Below, piece by piece: positions 17,589 to 26,616 of a stretch of 64,000 bases of DNA. This stretch comes from Cytophagaceae bacterium (GTDB lineage Bacteria; Bacteroidota; Bacteroidia; Cytophagales; Spirosomataceae). The stretch is from positions 124,001 through 188,000 of the forward strand of contig JAIXOL010000028.1 in NCBI GenBank assembly GCA_027486845.1, in the 5' to 3' direction. Under the pieces are notes generated by a model, which saw only the letters and a list, made by a program, of their open reading frames with translations, had not been told where the DNA came from and made no database searches. Numbering within the stretch: the first letter of the stretch is position 1; every line of letters begins with the position of its first letter. The translations under genes were made by a program, and so were the position numbers.

Positions 17589-17637
17589 TTATTAATTTCC
17601 CTAGTATAAGACTAAACCGACTACCAATTTTTTAGAC

Positions 17638-18441
17638 TTAATTAGCCAATAACTCATCTAATTTAGTCTGATACTCCTTAAATTTATCAAGACCTTGATG
17701 TTGCCCTTTCTGTAATGTAGTGAGTGTTTTTTCAAGTTTTCTGTTTGTAGTAGCCAAGAGCTTTATGCTTTGTTTGTAGGGAATGATTTCATCGTCTGAA
17801 CCATGAAAGACATGTATATCACAATGAACTTTTGGCAACCATTCATAGGCGTTTACCTTAAATTCTGAAACGTATTTAAACGGAAAAATCGGGAAACGAC
17901 TAAAAGCTACATCAGGCAAACTATAATAAGGGGTTTCAAGAATTAACTTTTTTACTGGATTAGTAGAAGCTACTTTAATGGCTGCTCCACAACCTAATGA
18001 ACGCCCATAAAGTACGATCTTGTCAGGATTATAGCGTCGGCTTAAATCATCGAAAACATATTGGGCATCGAATAAAAAGTTTTGTTCGTCTAAGCGACCA
18101 TTACTTTTACCAAAACCTCGGTAATCGTACATCACTACGTCGTAACCACGTTTCGTAAATTCGGAAGCATATTCGCCCCAACGAGCCAAATTATCGGCAT
18201 TTCCGTGATAATAAAGTACTACGCCTTTCGATATACTATTTTTTGACGCAAATCTTAATGCATTGAGTTTTACTTCGGGGGCAACTACTACATAAAACTC
18301 TTCAGCTTTCGGAAATTCATATAAATAATCTTTTGCCAGTTTTTTAGGGTGTAAAAGAATAAATCGCTGAAAAAGTACTAAGCCTGCAATCAGAACAACG
18401 TAAATCGTAAGGGCAATTTGAAGGTATTTTAATTTAAACAC
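17638..18441 (-). CDS. alpha/beta hydrolase with N-terminal membrane anchor (paralogue 1)
   Basis: This 267-residue protein has a transmembrane segment at about 7-27 followed by an alpha/beta hydrolase fold resembling the BEM46/ABHD13 group. Visible elements are the oxyanion loop YYHGNADN, the nucleophile elbow GRSLGCG with the catalytic Ser, the acid region HGSDDEIIP and the histidine in KGQHQGL. The substrate is unknown. It is the downstream member of a tandem pair with the next minus-strand gene, which has the same order of motifs, so the two arose by duplication. Confidence 0.85.
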   Translation of the reverse strand: MFKLKYLQIALTIYVVLIAGLVLFQRFILLHPKKLAKDYLYEFPKAEEFYVVVAPEVKLNALRFASKNSISKGVVLYYHGNADNLARWGEYASEFTKRGYDVVMYDYRGFGKSNGRLDEQNFLFDAQYVFDDLSRRYNPDKIVLYGRSLGCGAAIKVASTNPVKKLILETPYYSLPDVAFSRFPIFPFKYVSEFKVNAYEWLPKVHCDIHVFHGSDDEIIPYKQSIKLLATTNRKLEKTLTTLQKGQHQGLDKFKEYQTKLDELLAN

Positions 18442-18478
18442 GGAAAAAAAATGGATAATAGTTAAAAAATTATGATTT

Positions 18479-18526
18479 ACGAATTACGATTTACGAATAG
18501 TTTGCAGATTTTTATTCGTAATTCGT
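18479..18526 (-). terminator. inverted repeat after hydrolase paralogue 2
   Basis: ACGAATTACG (18479-18488) pairs with CGTAATTCGT (18517-18526). The 5' part lies in a degenerate tandem word, ATTTACGAATTACGATTTACG. On the minus strand a T-rich stretch follows. Confidence 0.4.
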
Positions 18527-18529
18527 CAA

Positions 18530-19366
18530 TCAAAAAAGGTGTTTATCAAAAATCAAATCGAATCTATCGAGTAATATTTCTTCGAGATGTTTGTGATATT
18601 CGGGAAATGATGGCAAATTATTATGTCCGCCACCATATATTGGTACTAAACGAGTTTTTTGCGGTGCAAGTTTTGCCAACTTTACACTCGACCGAAAGGG
18701 TATTAAAAAATCTTTTGTACCATGAATAATGTAAATTGGACACTTCACAAATTTGATATATTGGTCTGTTCGAATAGAAAATCGCAAAATCATACTAACT
18801 GGCAAAAATGGCAAAAAACGATTGGTTAATTGCGAAAAACTATAATACGGAGCATCAAGAATCAAGGTTTTTGGGTGATTTTTGGAAGCCAATTTACAAG
18901 CAAAACCCGAACCAAGTGAACGCCCATAAATTACGATGTTTTTTTCGGCATAACCTTTCGTAAGCATCTTATGGTAAACCACTTGCGAGTCTTCATACAT
19001 TCGTTCTTCGTGCCGTTTACCCGTACTTTTTCCAAAACCTCGATAGTCAATCATTAGTACATCATAATCGTGCGAGATAAAATCTTTGGCATATTTTGCC
19101 CAGCCTTTAATGCTACGAGTATTTCCATGAAAATAAATAACTAAGCCACGAGTTTCTTCGCCAACATCATAAAAAAGCAGTCCGTTGATTCTTGCTCCAT
19201 CGGGCATATTAAAGAATAGCTCTTCAAAATGGTCGTCGTACCGAAACTCAAAATCTTGCGATAGTTTTTCGGGTTTAAAAATAAAATACTCCTGTACTTT
19301 GTAGGCCACTAAACAAATAATGACATATAAAACTATCACTAAAACAATGATTTCGGTAACAGACAT
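18530..19366 (-). CDS. alpha/beta hydrolase with N-terminal membrane anchor (paralogue 2)
   Basis: This is a 278-residue paralogue of the neighbouring hydrolase. A transmembrane helix spans about 4-24 and is followed by the same catalytic series: YFHGNTRSIKGW, DYRGFGKSTG, nucleophile GRSLGSG, acid region HGTKDFLIP and His in GGGHNNLP. The fold is expected to face one side of the membrane; whether it is periplasmic or cytosolic cannot be decided here. Substrate unknown. It is followed by a hairpin and then by paralogue 1. Confidence 0.85.
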   Translation of the reverse strand: MSVTEIIVLVIVLYVIICLVAYKVQEYFIFKPEKLSQDFEFRYDDHFEELFFNMPDGARINGLLFYDVGEETRGLVIYFHGNTRSIKGWAKYAKDFISHDYDVLMIDYRGFGKSTGKRHEERMYEDSQVVYHKMLTKGYAEKNIVIYGRSLGSGFACKLASKNHPKTLILDAPYYSFSQLTNRFLPFLPVSMILRFSIRTDQYIKFVKCPIYIIHGTKDFLIPFRSSVKLAKLAPQKTRLVPIYGGGHNNLPSFPEYHKHLEEILLDRFDLIFDKHLF

Positions 19367-19435
19367 AGATGAGCATCTTTTAAAAACTCTGCGAATTTAT
19401 CAATTTTTGGCGATGCACCCATCACAAGTCACAAA

Positions 19436-19972
19436 TTATTTGACTGTCATCCAGTTGACTTGCAACATCGGGTGATTCAAAGGGTTTTTTGAACTACTCA
19501 CATAATTATTTTCGTATTCGTGCACTAACTCACCCAAAAGGTCTTTGAGCGTTTCGAGTTTGTTTCGACCAAGCACTTCTCCAAACTTTTGATTAATGTA
19601 ATCGGTGCAGTTTCGCCAGTCAACCATGGCTCGTAAGCCTTTTTCTGTATATTTCACTATTAAAGCACGTGCGTCTGATGGGTCTTTTTCTACCTTTACA
19701 AAACCTTGTTCTTGCAATTCTTTGATGAGTTTACTCATTCCTTGCTTGGTCATGCCCGCACCAGCAGCTAAGGTATTGATACTGGTACCTTCTACTTCAA
19801 TGTTTACTAAAGCCACAATATGCCCCACACGAAAGTTTTCGTAGCCAATACCTTTTAGATAATCGCCCGCCAAATCGCTCATGTAGCGATAGGTTCGGTT
19901 GAGAAGCTTTCCCATTAATCTTGCTTTATTGGCTTTCATTTTGGCTACTTCCGCCATCAATTCTTCGTTCAT
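19436..19972 (-). CDS. MarR family transcriptional regulator
   Basis: This 178-residue winged-helix regulator shows the MarR core: helices around VGHIVALVNIEVEGTSINTLA, the recognition helix AGMTKQGMSKLIKELQEQGFV and the wing KVEKDPSDARALIVKYTEKG. It is divergent from an EmrA/EmrB/TolC efflux operon, the classic arrangement of a ligand-responsive repressor with its drug pump. Two inverted repeats in the shared intergenic region are candidate operators (20071-20108). The ligand is unknown. Confidence 0.92.
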   Translation of the reverse strand: MNEELMAEVAKMKANKARLMGKLLNRTYRYMSDLAGDYLKGIGYENFRVGHIVALVNIEVEGTSINTLAAGAGMTKQGMSKLIKELQEQGFVKVEKDPSDARALIVKYTEKGLRAMVDWRNCTDYINQKFGEVLGRNKLETLKDLLGELVHEYENNYVSSSKNPLNHPMLQVNWMTVK

Positions 19973-20070
19973 TGCTAATTGTGAGGTGAACTAGGTAAGG
20001 GCCTAATCCACAACATTAAATTCCTATTAAAAGATAAATATACTACAAAGGTAATACAAAAAAAATAATT

Positions 20071-20108
20071 GTCAACTTACTTGACTAAATTAGTAAACTT
20101 AGTTTACT
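20071..20108. promoter_or_regulatory. candidate MarR operators between marR and emrA
   Basis: Two inverted repeats lie side by side: GTCAA-N5-TTGAC (20071-20085) and AGTAAAC-TTA-GTTTACT (20092-20108). Their centres are about 22 bases apart, two helical turns. The second overlaps a weak -7-like TACTTTG upstream of emrA, so binding would block transcription. Confidence 0.6.
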
Positions 20109-20174
20109 TTGTACTTTTATATTGAAAAAGTTAAACCAAAGTGCAAAAAACTAAAGCAATAAACTGAATAAAAT

Positions 20175-21218
20175 ATGGGAAATTCGCCTAAAAAATCGTT
20201 TAAAAATTACATTCCACGCATCATCTTAGTATTAATCGTGATTATTGCTGCTATCTACGCTTATAATAAATATCAGTACAATCAGATTTACGAAACCACT
20301 GATAATGCCCAAATTGAAACCTACACAGTGCCAGTTGTGCCAAGAGTGGGCGGTTATGTAAATGCCGTGAACATGAAAGATTTTGAGCAAGTAAAGAAAG
20401 GTCAATTATTAGTAGATATTGATGATAGCGAACAACGTTTGGCATTGATTGAAATGGAAGCAATGTATCAACAAATGCTCACTGATGTAGAAAGTGCTAC
20501 AGCAAGCATAAAAAATGCTAATATGACTATTACTGCGGCCGAATCTGGTCTTAAAACAACGGCCTTACGTAAAGAAAAAGCCCAAAAAGATGCAGAACGT
20601 GATGCAAAATTATTTACTGATAATGCCATTACAAAACGCCAAACTGATGATAGTAAATCTAATTTGGAGGTTTTGAATGCTCAATATGATAGTCAAAAAC
20701 AAGATTGGATAGCCTCAAAATCTCGTATTGATGTGCTTTCTTCAAATTTACATAAAGCAGAAGCGGCTTTGGCAGTACAAAGAGCAAAAATCGACCAACA
20801 AAAGCTGAAGCTAACTTATTCAAAAGTTTATGCTTCTGAAAATGGCAAGATTGGTCGTAAGAGCGTTGAGCCTGGGCAGTTTATTCAGCAAGGACAAACT
20901 TTGGCAACTATCGTGCAAGATTCACTTTATTGGGTAGTTGCTAATTTTAAAGAAACGCAAATTAGCCGTTTGGCGGTTGGACAAGAAGTCAATCTTAGAT
21001 TAGATGCTTTCCCTGACATGGAATTGAAAGGAAAAATCGCTGACTTTTCGGATGCGACTGGTGCAAAATATGCTCTTCTTCCGCCAGATAATGCGAGCGG
21101 AAACTTCGTGAAAGTAACACAAAAAATTCCTGTAAAGATTGCGATTGAGGGCGTTGAAAAATTGCGTGATAAACTACGTGCAGGTATGAGTTTGGAGGTT
21201 GAGGTGAAAATTAAGTAA
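20175..21218 (+). CDS. EmrA/HlyD-type membrane fusion protein
   Basis: This 347-residue periplasmic adaptor has an N-terminal transmembrane helix (about 14-30), the first half of a lipoyl-like domain (VPRVGGYVNAVNMKDF ... VKKGQLLVDID, about 55-88), a long alpha-helical hairpin (about 95-215), the second lipoyl half and a beta-barrel (GKIGRKSVEPGQFIQQGQ, WVVANFKETQ). It bridges the inner-membrane pump EmrB and the TolC-like channel encoded next. The three genes are closely spaced and co-directional, so they form one operon controlled by the divergent MarR regulator. Confidence 0.92.
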   Translation: MGNSPKKSFKNYIPRIILVLIVIIAAIYAYNKYQYNQIYETTDNAQIETYTVPVVPRVGGYVNAVNMKDFEQVKKGQLLVDIDDSEQRLALIEMEAMYQQMLTDVESATASIKNANMTITAAESGLKTTALRKEKAQKDAERDAKLFTDNAITKRQTDDSKSNLEVLNAQYDSQKQDWIASKSRIDVLSSNLHKAEAALAVQRAKIDQQKLKLTYSKVYASENGKIGRKSVEPGQFIQQGQTLATIVQDSLYWVVANFKETQISRLAVGQEVNLRLDAFPDMELKGKIADFSDATGAKYALLPPDNASGNFVKVTQKIPVKIAIEGVEKLRDKLRAGMSLEVEVKIK

Positions 21219-21275
21219 TGTAAGGGGTTATGAAGAATAAACCCTTAACTGCGGGAAATTGCAGGGTTGATATTT

Positions 21276-22877
21276 ATGGGAAATACAGAGAATACAAAAA
21301 AGCCAATTGGTGCAGCACGATTTATCATTGTACTGACAACCGTAACGGCCGCAGTGATGGAACTACTCGACACGACGATTGTCAATGTAGCTCTTAATCA
21401 AATTGCGGGTTCGTTGGGGGCAACAATTGAAGATATAGCTTGGGTGATTACGTCTTATGCCATTGCTAACGTAATAGTGATTCCGATGACAGGTTTTTTA
21501 GCTGAATATTTTGGCCGAAAAAATTATTATTTGGCATCAATGGTATTGTTTGGTATTGCGTCGTATTTGTGCGGAAACTCTGATACATTGTGGGAGCTTG
21601 TTTTTTGGAGATTTATTCAAGGAATAGGTGGAGGAGCTTTGCTTTCTACCTCACAATCTATTTTGTTTGATGCTTTTCCTGGTAAAGAACGAGGAATGGC
21701 TTCTGGGCTTTTCGGAATGGGAATCGTATTAGGACCAACACTTGGGCCGAGTGTGGGAGGATATATCGTCGATAACTTTACGTGGGGAGATATTTTCTAC
21801 ATTAACGTACCGATTTGTATCATCGCTACGATTCTGACTGTTTTATACATACCACGAAAAGAAGGAGAAGGTAAAAGCAAAGCCAGCATAAAGATTGATT
21901 ACTTCGGAATTATATTGTTGATTGTTGGGATTGGTTCGCTACAATATATTCTCGAAAAAGGGGAGTCGAAAGACTGGTTTCAGTCGAGAGAGATTTCGAT
22001 AATATCTTTAGTTGCCGCACTCGGAATCGTAGGGTTTATCAGTCGAGAGCTAAACACCGACCACCCAGTAGTAAATTTGCGAGTGTTTGCCAATCGAAAC
22101 TTTGCTTTTTCTTCGATTTTCGTGCTTGTTTCAGGGGTTGGTTTGTTTACGTCGGTTTTCGTTTATCCAGTAATGGTGCAGCGTATCAATGGTTTTACGC
22201 CTTACGAAACAGGTTTATCCTTGTTTTTCCCGACGCTAACAATTTTACCGCTCTTTCCGATTTTGGGTAAAAGAATGTCGGCAGGGGCATCACCGATTCC
22301 ATTTGTTGTGGCTGGTCTTTTGATTTTTGCTTTCTTCGGTTTTTATAGTGGAACAGCTACTTCCGACATGGGGCGTTGGGATTTTTATCCGATACAGGTT
22401 TTGCGTGGTTTAGGAACAGTTTTATTACAATTGCCACTTATCAATGCCTCAGTAGCTGGCTTGAAACCAAGTGAATTTGGTTCTGGCATCTCACTGACCA
22501 ACATGATTCGTCAGCTTGGAGGGGCATTTGGCATTGCATTGGCCAATAACTACGTGGCTATTCAATACGCCCAACACCGCTCTGACTTGGTGGCTAATTA
22601 CACGCCTAATAATCCGTTGTTTGTCGAAAAATTCAATGCCATCAAGATGGGTTTTTTATCTCGCTCGGGTGATATAGCACAAGCCTCAACCCAAGCTTAC
22701 AGACAGTTGGAATTGATGCTCGACCGCCAATCGTACTATCTGGCATACTTAGATACTTTCAGAATTGTGGCCATATTTTTCTTGTGTGTTTTGCCGTTGG
22801 TGGTATTATTAAAAACCAAGAAAAAATCGCCCGAAGAAATTGCTGCTGCAGCCAAAGCCGCCGCCGAATCACACTAA
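21276..22877 (+). CDS. DHA2 family MFS drug exporter, EmrB type
   Basis: This 533-residue transporter belongs to the 14-helix DHA2 branch of the major facilitator superfamily, which exports drugs by proton antiport. The family motifs are visible: LDTTIVNVALNQIAGSLGA in helix 1, the loop GFLAEYFGRKNYY, and the antiporter motif GMGIVLGPTLGPSVGGYI in helix 5. I start at ATG 21276 (MGNTENTKK) because the upstream extension begins with TTG. It works with the adaptor and the outer-membrane channel encoded on either side; substrates cannot be predicted. Confidence 0.92.
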   Translation: MGNTENTKKPIGAARFIIVLTTVTAAVMELLDTTIVNVALNQIAGSLGATIEDIAWVITSYAIANVIVIPMTGFLAEYFGRKNYYLASMVLFGIASYLCGNSDTLWELVFWRFIQGIGGGALLSTSQSILFDAFPGKERGMASGLFGMGIVLGPTLGPSVGGYIVDNFTWGDIFYINVPICIIATILTVLYIPRKEGEGKSKASIKIDYFGIILLIVGIGSLQYILEKGESKDWFQSREISIISLVAALGIVGFISRELNTDHPVVNLRVFANRNFAFSSIFVLVSGVGLFTSVFVYPVMVQRINGFTPYETGLSLFFPTLTILPLFPILGKRMSAGASPIPFVVAGLLIFAFFGFYSGTATSDMGRWDFYPIQVLRGLGTVLLQLPLINASVAGLKPSEFGSGISLTNMIRQLGGAFGIALANNYVAIQYAQHRSDLVANYTPNNPLFVEKFNAIKMGFLSRSGDIAQASTQAYRQLELMLDRQSYYLAYLDTFRIVAIFFLCVLPLVVLLKTKKKSPEEIAAAAKAAAESH

Positions 22878-22952
22878 TATAATTATCAATTTTAGACATT
22901 GATTATGAGGGATTTATCTCAAGTCTTGGTCTTAAATATCGAAACTAAAAAA

Positions 22953-24257
22953 ATGAAAATCAATAAAATATTCATCATTGTTTACTTGTTTTTAGGTAAC
23001 GAAGTGCTAGCTCAGAATAGCGAGCAAGTACTTTCTAAATTTATCAATCAAGCTATCGACTATTCGCCACGAGTAAAAGAGCAGCAGCAATTACTCGGCG
23101 TTGGAGATTACCGAATCAAAGTGCAAGAAACTGGTCTTAAACCGCAGGTAAGTGGCGATGTGAGTTATGCTCGTGTTGACCCAATCGCAAAGGCAACTTT
23201 GCCAGTTAATGGTGAATCTCGAATCATTCAATTTCAGCCTCATAATAATTATAATGCTAGTGTTGGAGCAACGTATGTGATTTATGACTGGGGAAGATTT
23301 AAGGAAAGTGTAAAGAAAACAGTTCTTGAAATTCAGCAACATTCAGGTGGAATCGAAACACTGAAGCATACTTTGGCTTACCAAGTTTCGCAGTTATATT
23401 ACAGTATTATTTACTTACAGAAAGCCATTGAAGTGCAGCAAGACCAAGTGAAATTGGTACAGGAAAATGGCAAAATCATTGCCGACCGCATAAAAAGCGG
23501 CGATGCTCTTGAATATGATGCTGTGCAGGTGCAAGTACGCTACAAAAATGCCGAAATGCGAGTGATAGACCTACAGGGTCAACTTGAAAGACAATACATT
23601 TTTTTGAGTTCGTTGATTGGTTCTGATGCAAGAAAATTAATTCCTATCAATGCCGAACTGCAATTTGCTTACGGTAAAACAGATATGCAAAGTGCTTATA
23701 ATGAGGCGATTCAGAATAACGTTGATTTGAAAAGTTTGCTTACAAAAGAAAGTGTTTTGGCTCAAGAAGTGAAAGTTTCGGGCATGAGTAGTTTGCCAAC
23801 TTTAGCTGCCAATGCCTCGCTTGGTGTGCGTAATGGATATTTGCCTGATATTGCGATTTTAAGACCGAACTCATTGGTGGGGGTAAAACTTTCGATTCCG
23901 ATTTATACAGGAAAACGTGGAGAATATAACACACAAATTGCTAAAATTAACCTTGATGCAGCGAAGCAAGGAACGGAGTCGCAGAAAATACAGATTAGCC
24001 GTGACCTTGAAAATGCCTATAATGATATAAAAGTAGCGAATCAAAAAAAAGAATTAGCTACAAGTAATATTTTTCAAGCTGAATATAGCTTGAAATTGGC
24101 TAAAAATAGATTAGTCAATGGAGTAAGTACACCGCTCGAAATTCAATCAGCCGAGACAGGTTTAGAAGAAGCAAAGTTTAATTTATTACAATACGATTAT
24201 CAGGCTTTATTGGCCAAACTCGAAATCAGTAGATTATCGGGAGTGAAGTTTTGGTGA
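22953..24257 (+). CDS. TolC family outer membrane efflux protein
   Basis: This 434-residue protein has a signal peptide (MKINKIFIIVYLFLGNEVLAQ) and two repeats of the TolC alpha-barrel/beta-barrel fold. Typical sequences include VYDWGRF-like YVIYDWGRFKES, a long helix through VKLVQENGKIIADRIKSGDA, and the second repeat YSLKLAKNRLVNGVSTPLEI. It supplies the outer-membrane exit for the EmrAB pump. The start at 22953 gives a proper signal peptide; the longer upstream frame does not. A very strong inverted repeat ends the operon. Confidence 0.9.
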   Translation: MKINKIFIIVYLFLGNEVLAQNSEQVLSKFINQAIDYSPRVKEQQQLLGVGDYRIKVQETGLKPQVSGDVSYARVDPIAKATLPVNGESRIIQFQPHNNYNASVGATYVIYDWGRFKESVKKTVLEIQQHSGGIETLKHTLAYQVSQLYYSIIYLQKAIEVQQDQVKLVQENGKIIADRIKSGDALEYDAVQVQVRYKNAEMRVIDLQGQLERQYIFLSSLIGSDARKLIPINAELQFAYGKTDMQSAYNEAIQNNVDLKSLLTKESVLAQEVKVSGMSSLPTLAANASLGVRNGYLPDIAILRPNSLVGVKLSIPIYTGKRGEYNTQIAKINLDAAKQGTESQKIQISRDLENAYNDIKVANQKKELATSNIFQAEYSLKLAKNRLVNGVSTPLEIQSAETGLEEAKFNLLQYDYQALLAKLEISRLSGVKFW

Positions 24258-24263
24258 GAAATG

Positions 24264-24333
24264 TAGCACAATTTTCTAGATTGAGTCAATGAATGACTCA
24301 ATCTAGAAAACGGAACGCCGCCCGATTGTGCTA
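24264..24333. terminator. nested inverted repeat, bidirectional terminator between tolC and serBA
   Basis: TTTTCTAGATTGAGTCA (24272-24288) pairs perfectly over 17 bases with its complement at 24294-24310 around a 5-base loop. An outer pair, TAGCACAA (24264-24271) with TTGTGCTA (24326-24333), encloses it. The flanking genes converge. Confidence 0.75.
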
Positions 24334-24341
24334 AAAATATC

Positions 24342-26231
24342 TCAATACAACATTCTGAAACGAATAGTCTCGTCGATGTCCTTGATTTCTTGGATAAACT
24401 CGTTGGTATAACCTTTACTAATATCCATAATTACATAACCAATTGTTTCGTTGGTTTTCAAATACTGACCAATGATATTGATATGGTGTTTCGCAAAAAT
24501 ATTGTTGATTTTCGCTAAAATACCTGGTACATTTTGGTGAATGTGCAATAAGCGGTGCGAATCACGAAGTAATGGCAATTGTACTTCTGGGAAGTTTACA
24601 CTGCCCGTTGTGCTACCATTATTCATGTATTCGAGCAGACGCTCAGGCACGTAAAGTCCGATTCCTTCTTGGGCTTCTTCGGTGCTTCCTCCGATGTGTG
24701 GCGTAAGGATTACGTTTGGTAAACCACGTAATTCATTCTCGAATGGTTCGCTGTTTGTTTTTGGTTCATACGGGAATACGTCAATACCTGCACCGCCGAC
24801 TTTGCCCGATTTGATGGCTTCTACCAAAGCTGGTACTTCAACTACGTGCCCACGAGCAAGATTCATGAAAATAACGCCGTCTTTCATCATTTCAAACTCA
24901 CGTTTGCCAAAAACGTTGGTGTTTTCTTTACGGCCATCAATGTGCATACTAACCACATCCGAAACGCGTAAAACTTCTTCCAGTGAGCGGCATTTCTTGG
25001 CATTTCCGATGGGCATTTTATCTACAATATCATAGAAATAAATCTCCATACCGAGTGCTTCACCGATAACCGATAGTTGCGTTCCGATGTGTCCATAGCC
25101 AATCAAACCGAGTTTTTTGCCACGAACCTCGAAGCTATTATTGGCTGATTTATCCCATTTGCCAGCGTGCATTTGGTTGCTTTTCGTGAATACATTACGA
25201 ATCAACAAAATCATTTCGCCGATTGCCAATTCTACTACCGAGCGAGTATTACTATAGGGTGCATTAAAAACGGCAATGCCTTTTTCAGTACAAGTTTTAA
25301 GGTCGATTTGGTTTGTTCCGATACAAAATGCACCAACTGTGATTAGTTTATCAGCATTTTCAAGAACTTTTTTAGTTAAATTAGTTTTTGAGCGAAGTCC
25401 CAAAATTGAAACTCCTTTGATTTTTTCTGATAATTCCTCCTCATCCATTGCCCCTTTGTGCGTTTCCACGTCAAATCCTTCGTGTTTGAATGCTTCAATA
25501 GCAACCGAGTGAACATTTTCGAGTAGCAAAACCTTGATACGGCTTTTTGGATATGATTGGCTACGAGGCAATTTATTTAGATACAAAAACTCATCCAATG
25601 ATGGCACAATGTGGTCAGCTTTTGAGGTAACTTTCTCACGCTCAACGTTTTCTGTAAAGGCATAAAAACGATTGGCGAGTCCAGAAGCACGAAGTTCGTA
25701 GTCGGTATAGCCATCGCCAATGGCGTAAACATCACCATCGAGATTCAATGAACCTAATAACTTTACTTTACCTTTTTCGTGAGCCAAAACATTATCTTGG
25801 TCAACACCTATGATATTATCTTCAGCATCGAAAACGAAAGTATTGGCATATACATTTGCTTCTTTTATACCCATTGAAGTAACTATTGGCACGATAAACT
25901 CTTTAAAACCGCCCGAAACAATCAAAATATGGTCGGCATATTCACGCAGGAATTTTTCGTTGCGTTGAAAAGATTCCGATACTTGCGTATGAAGAAAGTC
26001 AACTAATTGCTTTATATGCGAACGATTGGCTTTCAATAATTCGATTCGTCGGCTGAGTGCATCCGAAAAAGTAATTTCGCCATTCATGCCTTGCTCGGTC
26101 AGTCTTCTGATTTGAGTAACTACTTTTTCTTGTGTGGCACTTCCTGCCAAAGCAATATTTGCTAATTCATCAAGGCCTTCTACTTTCGTAAAAGTGCTAT
26201 CGAAATCTATGATATAATAGGTATTGTTCAT
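24342..26231 (-). CDS. fused phosphoserine phosphatase / D-3-phosphoglycerate dehydrogenase
   Basis: This 629-residue protein joins the first and last steps of serine synthesis. Residues 1 to about 215 are a HAD phosphatase of SerB type (DFDSTFTKVEGLDE nucleophile motif, SGGFKEF motif II, GDGYTDYE metal motif). After a linker, residues from about 230 form D-3-phosphoglycerate dehydrogenase (LGLRSKTNLT, LGLIGYGHIGTQL Rossmann loop, NLARGHVVE, PHIGGSTEEAQEGIG with catalytic His). A C-terminal ACT domain (about 555-629) probably binds serine for feedback. Only the aminotransferase SerC is absent nearby. All catalytic motifs appear intact in both halves. Confidence 0.92.
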   Translation of the reverse strand: MNNTYYIIDFDSTFTKVEGLDELANIALAGSATQEKVVTQIRRLTEQGMNGEITFSDALSRRIELLKANRSHIKQLVDFLHTQVSESFQRNEKFLREYADHILIVSGGFKEFIVPIVTSMGIKEANVYANTFVFDAEDNIIGVDQDNVLAHEKGKVKLLGSLNLDGDVYAIGDGYTDYELRASGLANRFYAFTENVEREKVTSKADHIVPSLDEFLYLNKLPRSQSYPKSRIKVLLLENVHSVAIEAFKHEGFDVETHKGAMDEEELSEKIKGVSILGLRSKTNLTKKVLENADKLITVGAFCIGTNQIDLKTCTEKGIAVFNAPYSNTRSVVELAIGEMILLIRNVFTKSNQMHAGKWDKSANNSFEVRGKKLGLIGYGHIGTQLSVIGEALGMEIYFYDIVDKMPIGNAKKCRSLEEVLRVSDVVSMHIDGRKENTNVFGKREFEMMKDGVIFMNLARGHVVEVPALVEAIKSGKVGGAGIDVFPYEPKTNSEPFENELRGLPNVILTPHIGGSTEEAQEGIGLYVPERLLEYMNNGSTTGSVNFPEVQLPLLRDSHRLLHIHQNVPGILAKINNIFAKHHINIIGQYLKTNETIGYVIMDISKGYTNEFIQEIKDIDETIRFRMLY

Positions 26232-26321
26232 GAAAATTCTCAGCCCCTAAAGTGAAGCTATTTTAAATGAAAACTATATTTATATACTTATTTAAAACCC
26301 TGTTATTTCTGCCAAATCGGT

Positions 26322-26534
26322 TTAGGGAACAGGATCATAGCCGTGAGAATGGCTCCAAGGTCCGCAACGAGCGATTCGTTTGGCAGTCAGCCAAAAACCT
26401 TTGAAAAAGCCATGTTTTTGAAATGCTTCAACCGAATATTGTGAACAAGTAGGGGTGTAGCGGCACGATGGCGGAAACCAAGGCGAAATACCTGCTTGGT
26501 AAAGTTTTACAAGAAAAATGGCGATGTATTTCAT
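26322..26534 (-). CDS. yidD: membrane protein insertion efficiency factor YidD
   Basis: This 70-residue protein is a complete Yid[34 protein letters not shown] and [18 protein letters not shown]. The conserved cysteines in [10 protein letters not shown] and RC are present. YidD assists YidC-dependent insertion of membrane proteins, acting at the inner membrane face by an amphipathic segment. In many bacteria it sits in the rnpA-yidC region; here it stands between the serBA fusion and a porT-like gene. Confidence 0.95.
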   Translation of the reverse strand: MKYIAIFLVKLYQAGISPWFPPSCRYTPTCSQYSVEAFQKHGFFKGFWLTAKRIARCGPWSHSHGYDPVP

Positions 26535-26616
26535 TTAAGTTTTGAAACAAGATACAAAAATTTGAGTTTGTTTGAAAGAAATTTTATGAGTTTCTACCAA
26601 TCTCTTTTCAAAAACG

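Noticed and set aside
24682-25035. 117-codon frame antisense to the serB-serA fusion
   Set aside because: Opposite strand of intact dehydrogenase motifs; low-quality serine/proline/threonine-rich shadow.
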